NCBI GenBank assembly: GCA_030601865.1
Contig: JAUWAW010000007.1
Location: 1 to 32,101, forward strand
DNA length: 32,101 nucleotides
Direction of reading: 5' to 3'
DNA from: Candidatus Nealsoniibacteriota bacterium
GTDB taxonomy: Bacteria; Patescibacteriota; Minisyncoccia; Minisyncoccales; JAUWAW01
Shown here: piece after piece, positions 1 to 9,423 of the stretch
Layout: each line of letters begins with the position of its first letter
Position numbering within the stretch: the first letter of the stretch is position 1
The notes under the pieces: model-generated
What the model was told of the DNA's origin: nothing
The model's database searches: none
What the model saw: only the letters and a program-made list of their open reading frames with translations
Program-made: the position numbers and the translations under genes

Positions 1-227
1 TGATTTATTTTCGTTAAAGCAAATCTGGCATTCTGCTGAATTTCTTGGTAGGCAATTTCTTTGATATTCCCAGAAATAATATTCCATAAAAATCCGAGCA
101 TTAAAACTAACATCACAGCAACAATAGTTATGTAGATTACAAATTCAATTAAGGTAAACCCCCCACCACTTTTTGTGGAATTTATTTGCAAGAATCTATC
201 TTCTGAAAAGTGGTGGGGGGTTTCCAT
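1..227 (-). CDS. Type IV prepilin-like protein, N-terminal part (runs off the left edge)
   Basis: Not in ORF track. Reverse strand reads METPHHFSEDRFLQINSTKSGGGFTLIEFVIYITIVAVMLVLMLGFLWNIISGNIKEIAYQEIQQNARFALTKIN; GFTLIE-type prepilin motif plus hydrophobic helix. Confidence 0.75.
   Translation of the reverse strand, partial: METPHHFSEDRFLQINSTKSGGGFTLIEFVIYITIVAVMLVLMLGFLWNIISGNIKEIAYQEIQQNARFALTKIN
156..223. repeat. Family A palindrome (AAACCCCCCACCACTTTT / AAAAGTGGTGGGGGGTTT, about 32 nt loop) inside prepilin leader
   Basis: 18-bp inverted arms read directly. Confidence 0.85.
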
Positions 228-245
228 AGTAATATAGGCTAAAGT

Positions 246-860
246 TTAAGGCCCTATCCACGTACATCCTGATTGGGCTTCACAGTTCTTTTGATCCAAG
301 AAATTCTCGCAAGGAGCACAGGTGCCAGTACATTGACGCAATTTCCGGTCCCAATTACAACCATTTTGTCTTTTACATAATTTTCTATCAGCGAACTCCT
401 GACAAGAAGTGCAAGTTCCCTGACATAGAAAAACAATCTTCTGCCAGTTAGTTAGATAGGTAATTAATTTAATTTGTTGAAATCTATCTTCGGTAAATTG
501 CCAGGTTACTTGAGAAGTAACTTTTTTTGCGTCTGAATTTATGTCTTCAATAGTGATTTTTCTAACTCCTCCCCTAAGTTGACCACTAATATCTTCTTGA
601 GCCCCTTGAAAAATCCAGTTATTGCCAGAAATGGCTAAACCATGAGGGCCTGGAGAAAGCTCGTCCCAAGAATTATCCCGAATAGATCTTGCAGCCTCCA
701 CTCCTTCTTCAGCTAAAAAATTCGCCTCGGATATTTCTTTAGCCAGACGGCCAGAAACATAACCATTGAGTATAAAAAAAGCTAAGACGCTAACTACTAT
801 GGCAAAAATCCCGATGGCAATTATTAATTCTAATAATGACTGTCCCTTTCTATATCTCAT
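246..860 (-). CDS. Pseudopilin-like protein with C-terminal Cys-rich repeat module
   Basis: KGQSLLELIIAIGIFAIVVS prepilin-like N-terminus; C-terminus with two CxGTCxxCxxFxDxxxCxxQxGCxW modules. Confidence 0.75.
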   Translation of the reverse strand: MRYRKGQSLLELIIAIGIFAIVVSVLAFFILNGYVSGRLAKEISEANFLAEEGVEAARSIRDNSWDELSPGPHGLAISGNNWIFQGAQEDISGQLRGGVRKITIEDINSDAKKVTSQVTWQFTEDRFQQIKLITYLTNWQKIVFLCQGTCTSCQEFADRKLCKRQNGCNWDRKLRQCTGTCAPCENFLDQKNCEAQSGCTWIGP

Positions 861-870
861 ACTTCATAGT

Positions 871-1512
871 TCATAGTTCTAAATTGATCCTTCCTATTTC
901 ATTTATGTTTATTGTCCTACTATCACTATTACTACTCAAGACAATACTTCCTCCCTGGCTAGGAGGATACCAAGAACAACCTGATTGATCTTCGCAGCTC
1001 GTTTGATCAGAGAAACCATCACAGGAAGTACAAGTGCCAATGCATAGACTCTGCTGTTTTTGCCAGCTACATCCATCCTGTTTTTTACATGACCTTTTAT
1101 CAGTGAAATCTTTACAGGAAACACATTCTCCTCCACAATAGGCCGGGCTCTCTGGTATCCCCTCAAATTTTGAAAAAACTATTTCTTGAAAACCTTTCAC
1201 GGTTATAATCTGAGACAAATCAAAAACTTCATCGAATTCCTTATCACGGTTTAAATAAGAATCTCCTTTAAATAAAATGTAGTTGTCATTTGTTAAATAA
1301 ACTCCGAAACTCGAGTCATCTTCTATAGACATTGCTTTTAGCTGAGCTCGTCTTAAGGTCTGAATCGCCCCTTGGGTATAAATATTAAGCTGCTGACTTC
1401 TATAAAAATCCAGAGATAGAGGAACAAGACCAATCAAAATTGTCAATAACCCGATTACTAACAAAACTTCGATTATAGTGAGTCCATTCTTTTTCTGAAA
1501 AAGAAAGGCCAT
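871..1512 (-). CDS. Pseudopilin-like protein with two Cys-rich modules
   Basis: NGLTIIEVLLVIGLLTILIGLVPL prepilin-like N-terminus; two CxGxCxSCxxFxDxxxCxxQxGCSW modules. Confidence 0.75.
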   Translation of the reverse strand: MAFLFQKKNGLTIIEVLLVIGLLTILIGLVPLSLDFYRSQQLNIYTQGAIQTLRRAQLKAMSIEDDSSFGVYLTNDNYILFKGDSYLNRDKEFDEVFDLSQIITVKGFQEIVFSKFEGIPESPAYCGGECVSCKDFTDKRSCKKQDGCSWQKQQSLCIGTCTSCDGFSDQTSCEDQSGCSWYPPSQGGSIVLSSNSDSRTININEIGRINLEL

Positions 1513-1517
1513 CTATT

Positions 1518-2570
1518 TTAACGCAGACCCTGGAGGCTGCCGATAAGTTTATAAATGGGCGTAATAATAGCTAAGGCTATAAAAGCTACTAAAAGCCCAA
1601 CAAAAATTAGCAAAACTGGCTCCAATAATCCAGAAAGATTTTTAACAGCAGTGTCCACCTCTCCCTCATAAAATTCAGCAAGATACAGCAGACTCCCCTC
1701 CAAAGCCCCGGACCTCTCCCCTACAAGAATCATTTGAGAAAAGACTAAAGGGAAAGTTTTTGGGAATCGTTTAAGGACTTCACTAATTTTTTCTCCTCGT
1801 TCCACTTCAGACCGAACTGAATTCAGTTGGGTTTTGTAAACTTCGTTTGGTAAAGCATCAGCACAAACCTCTAAAGCCTCCAAAATCGGCATTCCGCTTC
1901 TAAAGAGGGTATAAAAAGTTCGGGAAAATCTAGCCAGGCTAAGATTCCTATTAATCTTGCCAAAAAGAGGAAAGGAAAGAATTAATTTATGCCAATAAAA
2001 TCTAATAAATTTTAGCCTTTGAAAAACTTTAAAAATAAAAAAAAGTAAAAAAAGTCCTCCCAAGAGCCAGAGCCAATATTGTTTTAAAAAAGTTCCAGAG
2101 CCTATTAAAATTCTAGTAGCTAAGGGTAATTCAACTTCAAGGGATTGTAAGAGACCAATTATCTTGGGCAAAACAAAAAAAGTGATTAGAGAAACAATAA
2201 TCACAGCTAATGTTATGATAAGAATGGGATAAATTAAAGCTCCTTTTATTTTTCTTTGTAAATTGTGTTGACTGCGGATGCAGGTGCTTAAATATTTTAA
2301 GTTTTCCTCAAGAGTCCCACTTTTCTCCCCTACTCTAACTATATTTTGAAAAAATTTGTCAAAAATTTTAGGATGCCGTCCCAAACCTCGAGCTAAGGTC
2401 TCCCCCTCTAAAACTCTTTCTAAAATATCACTCAAAGCCTTCTTAAAACTTCTAGAGCTAATTTCTCCTCTTAAGACTTTTAAAGCCTCAGCCAAAGGAA
2501 CTCCTCCCCTAATCAATAACGAAAGATGTTCTGCAAAAAACATTTTTTCTTTTGGAGAAACAAACAACAT
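1518..2570 (-). CDS. pilC: Type II secretion/type IV pilus inner-membrane platform protein (PilC/GspF family)
   Basis: Two GspF-like halves (FAEHLSLLIRGGVPLAEALKVL; FSRTFYTLFRSGMPILEALEV; MILVGERSGALEGSLLYLAEFYEGEV). Confidence 0.9.
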   Translation of the reverse strand: MLFVSPKEKMFFAEHLSLLIRGGVPLAEALKVLRGEISSRSFKKALSDILERVLEGETLARGLGRHPKIFDKFFQNIVRVGEKSGTLEENLKYLSTCIRSQHNLQRKIKGALIYPILIITLAVIIVSLITFFVLPKIIGLLQSLEVELPLATRILIGSGTFLKQYWLWLLGGLFLLFFIFKVFQRLKFIRFYWHKLILSFPLFGKINRNLSLARFSRTFYTLFRSGMPILEALEVCADALPNEVYKTQLNSVRSEVERGEKISEVLKRFPKTFPLVFSQMILVGERSGALEGSLLYLAEFYEGEVDTAVKNLSGLLEPVLLIFVGLLVAFIALAIITPIYKLIGSLQGLR

Positions 2571-2677
2571 ACCAATTGAATTATGAATTAAGAATAAAGA
2601 ATTAAGAATATAAAAAGTCTCTAAAAAGAAAGATTAGATTAACATTCCTAGAATTCATAATTCTTGATTCTTGATTC

Positions 2678-4360
2678 TTATTTGACGGCTCTTAAAATTT
2701 CTTCAATGGTGGTGACTCCTACCTCTACTTTCTTTATCCCATCCTCAATCATAGTAGTCATGCCCAGACTCGCTGCCTCTTCTCTAATTCGTGAGGCATT
2801 GGCTTTTTCCATAATTAATCTTTTAATTGATTCATTTATTTCTAAAATCTCAAAAATGCCCACTCTTCCCCGATAACCAGTGTTTTGGCAGAGAGGGCAT
2901 CCCTTTCCTCGAAAAAGACGAACTCGATCTTTTTTTGTTTCTGGTAATTTTGAAGCAAGGTCTTTGTCTAAAAGCGGTTCAATTTCTGAAAAAAAAACTT
3001 CGTAACTTTCAATACATTTTGGACAAATTCTTCGAACCAATCTCTGGGCAATAACAATATTAATTGTCGAGACGATTAAAAATGGCTCAATTCCCATGTC
3101 CAAGAGCCTGGGCAAAGTAGTGGGAGCATCGGTAGCATGAAAAGTTGATAAAACCAAGTGACCAGTCATTGCAGCATTTACTGCTAACTTTGCGGTCTCT
3201 GTATCTCTTATTTCTCCCACCATTATAATATTTGGGTCCTGCCTTATGACAGCCCGGAGACCTTGGGAAAAGGTCAAATTAGCTTTGGGGTTGACCTGAA
3301 TTTGATTAATTCCAGGGACATCATACTCAATGGGATCCTCAATGGTCATAATATTAAGTTTCCTGGTATTTAAAATTTTTAATATCGCATACATAGTAGT
3401 GGTCTTGCCGCAACCAGTAGGGCCTGAAGCCAAAATCATTCCCCAAGGCTTTCTAATGTTTTTATTAATGATTCCAAGACCCTCTGCTCGTAACCCCAAT
3501 TCTTCTAAATCAAATCTCTTTGCTTTTTCTGCCAGCATCCTCATTACCACCTTCTCCCCTTCTTCAATTGGAACCACTGAAATTCTAACGTCAACTTTCT
3601 CAGCTGGAACTGAAAATGAAAAATGGCCATCCTGAGCAGCATCATGGATGTCAATTCTAAGCTTAGCTAAAATCTTAATTCTTGAAACTAAAAAATCATG
3701 CAAGACCTTGGGAAGAGTTAAGATATCGTACAAAACTCCGTCAATGCGGTATCTTATTATTGTTTTTTCTTCATAGGGTTCAATATGAATATCTGAAGCT
3801 CGATTTTCGTATCCATAATTTAAAATAGAATCTACCATTTTGATTACTGGCAAGGGCCGAGCTTCTCTTTTGGTCCTTTTGAATTCTTCAAGACGTTCTT
3901 TAATAATTTCTTCAAATTCCTCTTTTATCTCTTTTTTATAATGCTTCAGAGCCTCTAAAATATCATCTTTTGTAGCAAAATAAGGAATAACACGCTCCCC
4001 GGTTTTTCTCTTAATAAATTCTCGGATTTCTAAGTTTTCGGGATTATGCATTGCCATCTTCAATCCTTTTTTAGTTTTATCAAAAACAATAATTTTCTGT
4101 TTCTTTGCCACAATTTCTGGCACAATTTTAAGAACTTCTTTGTCTATTTTTACCCTTCGTAAATTGACAAAAGGGAAGCCTGATTCATCAGCTAAGAGCT
4201 TCCCTAATTCTTCGTCTGAAATAAAACCCTTTTCCTTCAAGATGTTCTCTAGAGGTTCTTCTTTAGCACTGGCTTCTTTTTTGGCTGCCTCAAAGTTCTT
4301 AGGTTCAATCAACCCCGAATCAACCAAAACTTTTTTTAATAGTAAAGACGTAATTTTCAT
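2678..4360 (-). CDS. pilB: Type IV pilus assembly ATPase (PilB/GspE family), copy 1
   Basis: Walker A GPTGCGKTTTMYAIL, Asp box EDPIEYDVPGINQIQVN, GEIRDTETA, CPKC...CPLC zinc motif. Confidence 0.95.
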   Translation of the reverse strand: MKITSLLLKKVLVDSGLIEPKNFEAAKKEASAKEEPLENILKEKGFISDEELGKLLADESGFPFVNLRRVKIDKEVLKIVPEIVAKKQKIIVFDKTKKGLKMAMHNPENLEIREFIKRKTGERVIPYFATKDDILEALKHYKKEIKEEFEEIIKERLEEFKRTKREARPLPVIKMVDSILNYGYENRASDIHIEPYEEKTIIRYRIDGVLYDILTLPKVLHDFLVSRIKILAKLRIDIHDAAQDGHFSFSVPAEKVDVRISVVPIEEGEKVVMRMLAEKAKRFDLEELGLRAEGLGIINKNIRKPWGMILASGPTGCGKTTTMYAILKILNTRKLNIMTIEDPIEYDVPGINQIQVNPKANLTFSQGLRAVIRQDPNIIMVGEIRDTETAKLAVNAAMTGHLVLSTFHATDAPTTLPRLLDMGIEPFLIVSTINIVIAQRLVRRICPKCIESYEVFFSEIEPLLDKDLASKLPETKKDRVRLFRGKGCPLCQNTGYRGRVGIFEILEINESIKRLIMEKANASRIREEAASLGMTTMIEDGIKKVEVGVTTIEEILRAVK

Positions 4361-4755
4361 GTTTCATGTTTCATGTTTTTTACCAGCCATTCTTTAACCT
4401 TTTCCACTACTTCCGACAAGCTGACCTCAGTTTTCACTAAATAGTCCTGAGCCCCTAAAGAAAGTCCTCTTTGAATGTCTGATACCTGGCCAAGGTTAGA
4501 AAGAATAATTACTGGGATATCCCGGAAGGCTCTGTTTCTCTTCATGTCAATTAAAACGTCAAAGCCATTTTTTCTGGGCAAGATTAAATCCAATAAAATT
4601 AAATCTGGTTTTTCAGAAATAATTTTACTTATGCCTTCTAGGCCATTGGTGGCTTCAATAAATTCAAAACCTGCTCGAGTCAACTTATCTCGATAAATCT
4701 TCCTTAAAAACCTATCATCTTCAATCATTAATATTTTTTGTTTTTTATTATTCAT
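4357..4755 (-). CDS. Single-domain response regulator (receiver)
   Basis: ILMIEDDRFLRKIYRDKL...PDLILLDLILPRKNGFDVL...VIILSNLGQ...YLVKTE. Confidence 0.93.
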   Translation of the reverse strand: MNNKKQKILMIEDDRFLRKIYRDKLTRAGFEFIEATNGLEGISKIISEKPDLILLDLILPRKNGFDVLIDMKRNRAFRDIPVIILSNLGQVSDIQRGLSLGAQDYLVKTEVSLSEVVEKVKEWLVKNMKHET

Positions 4756-4800
4756 AACTAACGGTAAACGGTAAACGGTAAAACGTTTAACGTTAAATTT

Positions 4801-5526
4801 CTAATGTTTTAATGAATTAGCAATGGGAAGTGTGAAATAAAAAGTCATTCCTTGATCCTTGTTTTTTAAAAACCAAATTTTACCCCCGCCCAATTCAATG
4901 GTGGCTTTGTCTATATAAAGGCCGAGGCCGGTGCCACCGGGGTCTACTTCCATTGATTTTTCTGATCTGTAAAATTTAGTAAAAACTTTTTTAAAATCGT
5001 CCTGTGGAACACCAATTCCATTATCTTTACAGCAAAACAAAACCTCTTTATTTCTTTTCTCCAAAGATACTTCTATTTTTCCTCGACCAAGGGGTTTAAA
5101 CTTTAAAGCATTGGAAATTAGATTTTCAACTACATGACGAATTTTAAAAGGGTCAGCTAAAACCAAGGGCAATTTTTTTGGCTTTTTAAAAAAGATTTCA
5201 CAGTTTGAGGCCCGGACCCAATCAGAAAACTCGTTTGTTACCTCAGAAATTATCTTTCTCAGGTCTATTGATTTTAGTTTCAGTTCGTATTTCCCTTCCT
5301 CTATTCTTGTAACATCTAAAAGATAGCCAACTATCCTGCTCATTCTCTTTGTGTTTTCCAGGGCATCTTTAAGATATTCTCTTTGTCTTTGATTGATTCC
5401 ACCAAAATCTTCTGAAATTAAAACCTCAAGATAACCCTTTAGTACTGCGATAGGGTTTTTTAGCTGGTGGGCAACAATAGAGATTACCTCGGATATTTTT
5501 GGTTTTTCAGGAAAAACTTCTGCCAT
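4801..5526 (-). CDS. Sensor histidine kinase (HisKA + HATPase_c)
   Basis: VAHQLKNPIAVLKGYL H-box, NLISNALKF N-box, DNGIGV, GGTGLGLYI. Confidence 0.93.
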   Translation of the reverse strand: MAEVFPEKPKISEVISIVAHQLKNPIAVLKGYLEVLISEDFGGINQRQREYLKDALENTKRMSRIVGYLLDVTRIEEGKYELKLKSIDLRKIISEVTNEFSDWVRASNCEIFFKKPKKLPLVLADPFKIRHVVENLISNALKFKPLGRGKIEVSLEKRNKEVLFCCKDNGIGVPQDDFKKVFTKFYRSEKSMEVDPGGTGLGLYIDKATIELGGGKIWFLKNKDQGMTFYFTLPIANSLKH

Positions 5527-5609
5527 TTATTCGTGTGGCGTATTCGTAACGCTATTTACATTATAACTGATTATGACCAAAAGACAACAATACAAAACCC
5601 CCATTTTGG

Positions 5610-6335
5610 TTACCCCCGGGCCACCACTACGCCCCAGACCTCTTGCGCGCCTGCCTTTTTCAGCACGCGGCCGCACTCTTCCATGGTAGCACCAGTGGTA
5701 TAAATATCATCAACCAAGAGAATTTTTCGGCTCCGCACCTCCTCAGGCTTTTGACAAAAAAAGGCGCCTTTAATATTTTCCTCTCTTTCCGATTCTGAAA
5801 GTTCTACCTGGGCTTGGGTCTCTTTAATTTTTAATAAAGAATCGCCGACTACTGGAATCCTCAAAAACTTCCCCAGTTCTTTGGCAATCTCCTCGCTTTG
5901 GTTAAAACCCCGCTCTCTCAACTTGCTTTTATGAAGGGGTACTGGCAGTAAAACAAACCTGGAAAAGTCAGGCGGTTTGTCCAATAAATGAAAATGGGTT
6001 ATTATTAAAGAAGCTAAAGTGTTAGCCAGGCCTTTAAAATAAGGTGGGTATTTAAACTGCTGAATTAATCTTTTGGTCAAAAAATTCTCATAGGGCAGAG
6101 CAGAGTATAAACCATGCAAAATTTTGCCTCGGCATTTTCTACATTTGCCCTTCACCATTTTTGTTCCAAAAATGGTGAAGGGTTCTTTGCAGAGACAATG
6201 TTGCTCTTCTGAAACCTCTAACAAGGCCTGACAATCTTGACAGAGATAACTCCCCTCTTTGCCACAACTGAGACAAAACCGAGGGAAGAAAATGTCCAGG
6301 AGAAAAGCTTTTATTGAAATTAATATTTTTTTCAT
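5610..6335 (-). CDS. comF: ComF family phosphoribosyltransferase-like protein
   Basis: N-terminal zinc finger CLSCG..CQDC; PRTase motif ILLVDDIYTTGATMEEC. Confidence 0.93.
   Translation of the reverse strand: MKKILISIKAFLLDIFFPRFCLSCGKEGSYLCQDCQALLEVSEEQHCLCKEPFTIFGTKMVKGKCRKCRGKILHGLYSALPYENFLTKRLIQQFKYPPYFKGLANTLASLIITHFHLLDKPPDFSRFVLLPVPLHKSKLRERGFNQSEEIAKELGKFLRIPVVGDSLLKIKETQAQVELSESEREENIKGAFFCQKPEEVRSRKILLVDDIYTTGATMEECGRVLKKAGAQEVWGVVVARG
6148..6182. repeat. Family A palindrome CCCTTCACCATTTTTG-TTC-CAAAAATGGTGAAGGG inside comF
   Basis: 16-bp perfect inverted arms, 3-nt loop. Confidence 0.88.
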
Positions 6336-6443
6336 GCTTAGTATATAAACATTTTAACATCTTAACATTTTAACAAAAACAAGCTTCACAATGTTAGTAT
6401 GTTAATATGTTAATATGATATAATGATCTGGACTTCTTTGAAA

Positions 6444-7520
6444 ATGTTTCCTAAAAAATTTTTAGGGGTGGATATTGGAACTTCTGGTGTAAAGATGGTA
6501 GAGCTCAGAAAATTTGGCGCAAAAATCAAATTGGAAAATTATGGAGAACTCAAACCCTTCGCTTTCTATGAAACGCCCTTGCGGACCTTTGAAAAAAGCA
6601 CGCTCGCACTTTCCAGTCAAGACATTGCCAAAAGCCTCTCGGCCATTTTAGAAGAAGCCAAGATAAAGACAAAAAAGGCTGTCTTTTCCATTCCCGACTT
6701 CTCCACTTTCTTTACCTGGTTCAGACTTCCTCCCATGAGCAAAGAGGAAGTACCCTCGGCCGTCCGCTATGAAGCCCTTCAACACATTCCCTTACCTTTG
6801 TCAGAGGTAACCTTAGACTGGCAGGTTATTGAAGGTAAGCTTTCTGAACAAGAAAAAAACAGGCTCAAAATATTATTAGTGGCTGTGCCCAAAGAAATCC
6901 TTAATCAATACCAAGAAATCGCCACCCTGGCCCAACTGGAACTTCAGGCGGTAGAGGCAGAAGTGTTTGCTCTTTCCCGGGCTTCAATAAAAAATGAAAA
7001 AGGAGTCATAGCTCTCTTGGACATCGGTGCTCAAAGCACCACTATCAGTATTATTGACAAAGGAATCTTAAAAAGAAGCCATAGCTTTGATATCTCTGGA
7101 AACGAAATGACCAAAGTTGTATCCAAGTCCTTGGGAGTTGATTACTCAAAAGCAGAGGCGCTCAAAAAAAAGTATGGCTTAAATCCTATCTCACAGTTTT
7201 TAGAACCGGATATTCCCTATGGACAGGATCTAAAAAAAATTCTTTGCCCTTTCTGTGATATAATCTTAGCGGAGGTCAAAAAAACTGCTCAGGATTTTTA
7301 TCAAGTTGAATCAAAAGAAACTCAAAAGATTATTTTAGCGGGTGGAACTGCTCTTTTGCCGGGTCTCAAAGAATATTTTGTAGAAGAACTGAGAAAAGAA
7401 ACAGAGGTGGCTAACCCCTTCAGCTATATTTTTTGCCCCCCCATTTTGGAAACAGAATTGAAGGCAATGGGACCCAGCTATGCCATTGCTATTGGCGCGG
7501 CATTGCGCGGCCTGGAATAG
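6444..7520 (+). CDS. pilM: Type IV pilus assembly protein PilM (start MFPKKFLGVDIGTSGVK preferred over track start 6423)
   Basis: FLGVDIGTSGVKMVEL; IALLDIGAQSTTISII; IILAGGTALLPGL actin-like fold motifs. Confidence 0.93.
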   Translation: MFPKKFLGVDIGTSGVKMVELRKFGAKIKLENYGELKPFAFYETPLRTFEKSTLALSSQDIAKSLSAILEEAKIKTKKAVFSIPDFSTFFTWFRLPPMSKEEVPSAVRYEALQHIPLPLSEVTLDWQVIEGKLSEQEKNRLKILLVAVPKEILNQYQEIATLAQLELQAVEAEVFALSRASIKNEKGVIALLDIGAQSTTISIIDKGILKRSHSFDISGNEMTKVVSKSLGVDYSKAEALKKKYGLNPISQFLEPDIPYGQDLKKILCPFCDIILAEVKKTAQDFYQVESKETQKIILAGGTALLPGLKEYFVEELRKETEVANPFSYIFCPPILETELKAMGPSYAIAIGAALRGLE

Positions 7521-7663
7521 GGAATAACCAATAACCAAGAAACAATCACCAAACAATAACCAATCATCAAACACCAATACCCAAACCGTTTGATTATTGG
7601 TTATTGAGATTTGTTTGGTTATTGTATCTTGTATCTTGGTGATTGTTTTGCGAAGCAAAAGCT
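7521..7663. repeat. Word-repeat leader (ATAACCA-type direct and inverted words) ending in TTTTGCGAAGCAAAA hairpin before pilC2
   Basis: ataaccaataaccaag... ttattggttattg...; near-duplicate at 22969-23121. Confidence 0.8.
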
Positions 7664-8869
7664 ATGAAATTCAACTACCAAGCCAGAACTAAAGAGGGAG
7701 AGATTCAAACAGGAACAGTAGAAGCTCCTTCCAGGGAAGCAGCCTTGAATTTATTACGTAAACATGGACTCTATCTCACGGCTCTGGAAAAAATAGCAGC
7801 ACGACCCATTTACGCTAGAAAAATAAAAATCTTTCAAAGAACCTCCCGAAAAGATATTGTTCTCTTTTCCCGTCAACTTTCTATTATGTTCAAATCAAAG
7901 GTTTCGCTCAGCGAGACCTTGCGAACCTTAGCCAGCCAGACCAAAAATCCTGATTTCAAAGAGAAACTCCTAACCTTAGTTGAAAACGTGGAAGGAGGCA
8001 CTTCCCTATCGCAAGCCCTCAAGAATTATCCAAAACTCTTCTCTCCTTTCTATGTGGCCATGGTTAAATCTGGAGAGGTCTCGGGAAATTTCTCTGACGT
8101 CCTAAATTATTTGGCTAACCATTTAGAAAAAGAATATCACTTTTTGTCTAAAATAAGAGGGGCTATGATTTATCCTGCTATGATTGTCTTTGTTGTCCTA
8201 ATTGTTCTGGCCCTGATGATGTTTTTCGTTATTCCCAACTTAATGAAACTAATGGAAGAGACCCAACAAGAACTCCCTTTTATTACTAAGGTCGTTATGG
8301 GATTGAGTGTTTTTCTAAAACATTGGGGATGGCTCGTGCTGGCCGGCTTGGTTGGCTTAATATTTTTAGGCCTGCAATATTATAAGACCTCAGCTGGCAA
8401 AAAGCGGCTTGATAGACTTGTTTTAAGATTACCTTTAATAGGTGATTTTTTGAAAATGCTTTACCTCTCTCGGTTTGCCAGCAACCTATCTACCCTCATC
8501 TCCGGGGGACTGCCCATTGCCCGGGCCCTAAAGATTACGGGAAACATTATTGGCAATAGTGTTTACAAAGACATCATTCTCAAAAGCCAGGAGGGAGTTC
8601 GCCGAGGCGTGCCCATAAGTTCCATTTTAGAAAAATATCCTCAGGCCTTCCCGGCCATGTTTTGCCAAATGACTCTGGTCGGTGAAAAAACCGGCACTTT
8701 AGATAAAACTTTAATGGATGTGGTTTCTTTTTACCAAAAAGAAACAGATAGAAGAATTGATATTCTTTTAAGTATTCTGGAACCACTCTTGATTATCTTT
8801 TTAGGACTGGTAGTAGTAGGATTAATGGCCGCTGTTTTGTTGCCTTTATATAGCATGATGAGCATCTAA
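7664..8869 (+). CDS. pilC: PilC/GspF family platform protein, copy 2 (start MKFNYQARTKEGEIQTG)
   Basis: FNYQARTKEGEIQTGTVEAPSREAAL...FSRQLSIMFKSKVSLSETLRTL...GEKTGTLDKTL. Confidence 0.95.
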   Translation: MKFNYQARTKEGEIQTGTVEAPSREAALNLLRKHGLYLTALEKIAARPIYARKIKIFQRTSRKDIVLFSRQLSIMFKSKVSLSETLRTLASQTKNPDFKEKLLTLVENVEGGTSLSQALKNYPKLFSPFYVAMVKSGEVSGNFSDVLNYLANHLEKEYHFLSKIRGAMIYPAMIVFVVLIVLALMMFFVIPNLMKLMEETQQELPFITKVVMGLSVFLKHWGWLVLAGLVGLIFLGLQYYKTSAGKKRLDRLVLRLPLIGDFLKMLYLSRFASNLSTLISGGLPIARALKITGNIIGNSVYKDIILKSQEGVRRGVPISSILEKYPQAFPAMFCQMTLVGEKTGTLDKTLMDVVSFYQKETDRRIDILLSILEPLLIIFLGLVVVGLMAAVLLPLYSMMSI

Positions 8870-8961
8870 ATCATTTTAACATACTAACATTGTTCAAATG
8901 TATTTCTGTTAAAATGTTTAAATGTTAAAGTTATCCACAGGTCTCTCTTGTAAAAATTTGC

Positions 8962-8967
8962 TATAAT
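8962..8967 (+). promoter_or_regulatory. Extended -10 (TGcTATAAT) 8 nt before the pilin ATG; possible leaderless start
   Basis: tttgcTATAATaaataaaATG. Confidence 0.55.
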
Positions 8968-8974
8968 AAATAAA

Positions 8975-9418
8975 ATGGTAATAGAGAACAAAACAGGGTT
9001 CACCTTAATCGAGCTTTTAGTGGTCATTGCCATTATTGGGATTTTGGCCACCATGGTCTTGGTTTCCTTGAGTGATGTCCGAGCCAAAGCCAGAAATGCC
9101 AGGAGAGAGTCAGATATTCGGCAAATTGTCTTAGCTATGGAATTGGTTTACTCAGAAGAAGAAGAGTATGTCAGGTCAGATACTATGCCCTTAAAAATCC
9201 CAGACACTGGTAAATATTTAGACCCGGTCCCCGGAGACCCTTCAGGAGGCCCCTATAATTGGAGGCCTAATCATGTAGGAAGTGCCAATGAGTGCGGCGG
9301 TAAACATTATTGTGTCTGGGCTAACTTAGAATTAGAGGAAGGCTATTTTGCCGGCTCAGAAAAGGGGACGCGAAAATTAGACTCTGAGCCACCCGCCGCC
9401 GGTAAATGCTGCTGGTAA
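8975..9418 (+). CDS. Type IV pilin 1
   Basis: [38 protein letters not shown]. Confidence 0.93.
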   Translation: MVIENKTGFTLIELLVVIAIIGILATMVLVSLSDVRAKARNARRESDIRQIVLAMELVYSEEEEYVRSDTMPLKIPDTGKYLDPVPGDPSGGPYNWRPNHVGSANECGGKHYCVWANLELEEGYFAGSEKGTRKLDSEPPAAGKCCW

Positions 9419-9423
9419 AATTT

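Noticed and set aside
474-497. Similarity between SEDRFLQIN (prepilin leader) and TEDRFQQIK (pseudopilin at 246-860)
   Set aside because: Short match in different structural contexts; could be coincidence or local duplication and cannot be resolved by eye.
3330-3635. Plus-strand ORFs inside pilB1, pilT, pilB2 and gyrA (e.g. 3330-3635, 20364-20756, 23663-23962, 25014-25253)
   Set aside because: Antisense to strongly conserved ATPase/gyrase sequence; no independent coding evidence.
8931-8939. Perfect DnaA box TTATCCACA upstream of pilin 1 (also inside gyrA near 26654 and the S1-like gene near 28636)
   Set aside because: Only isolated single copies, two of them in coding sequence; no cluster, AT-rich DUE or dnaA/dnaN neighbourhood to support an origin.
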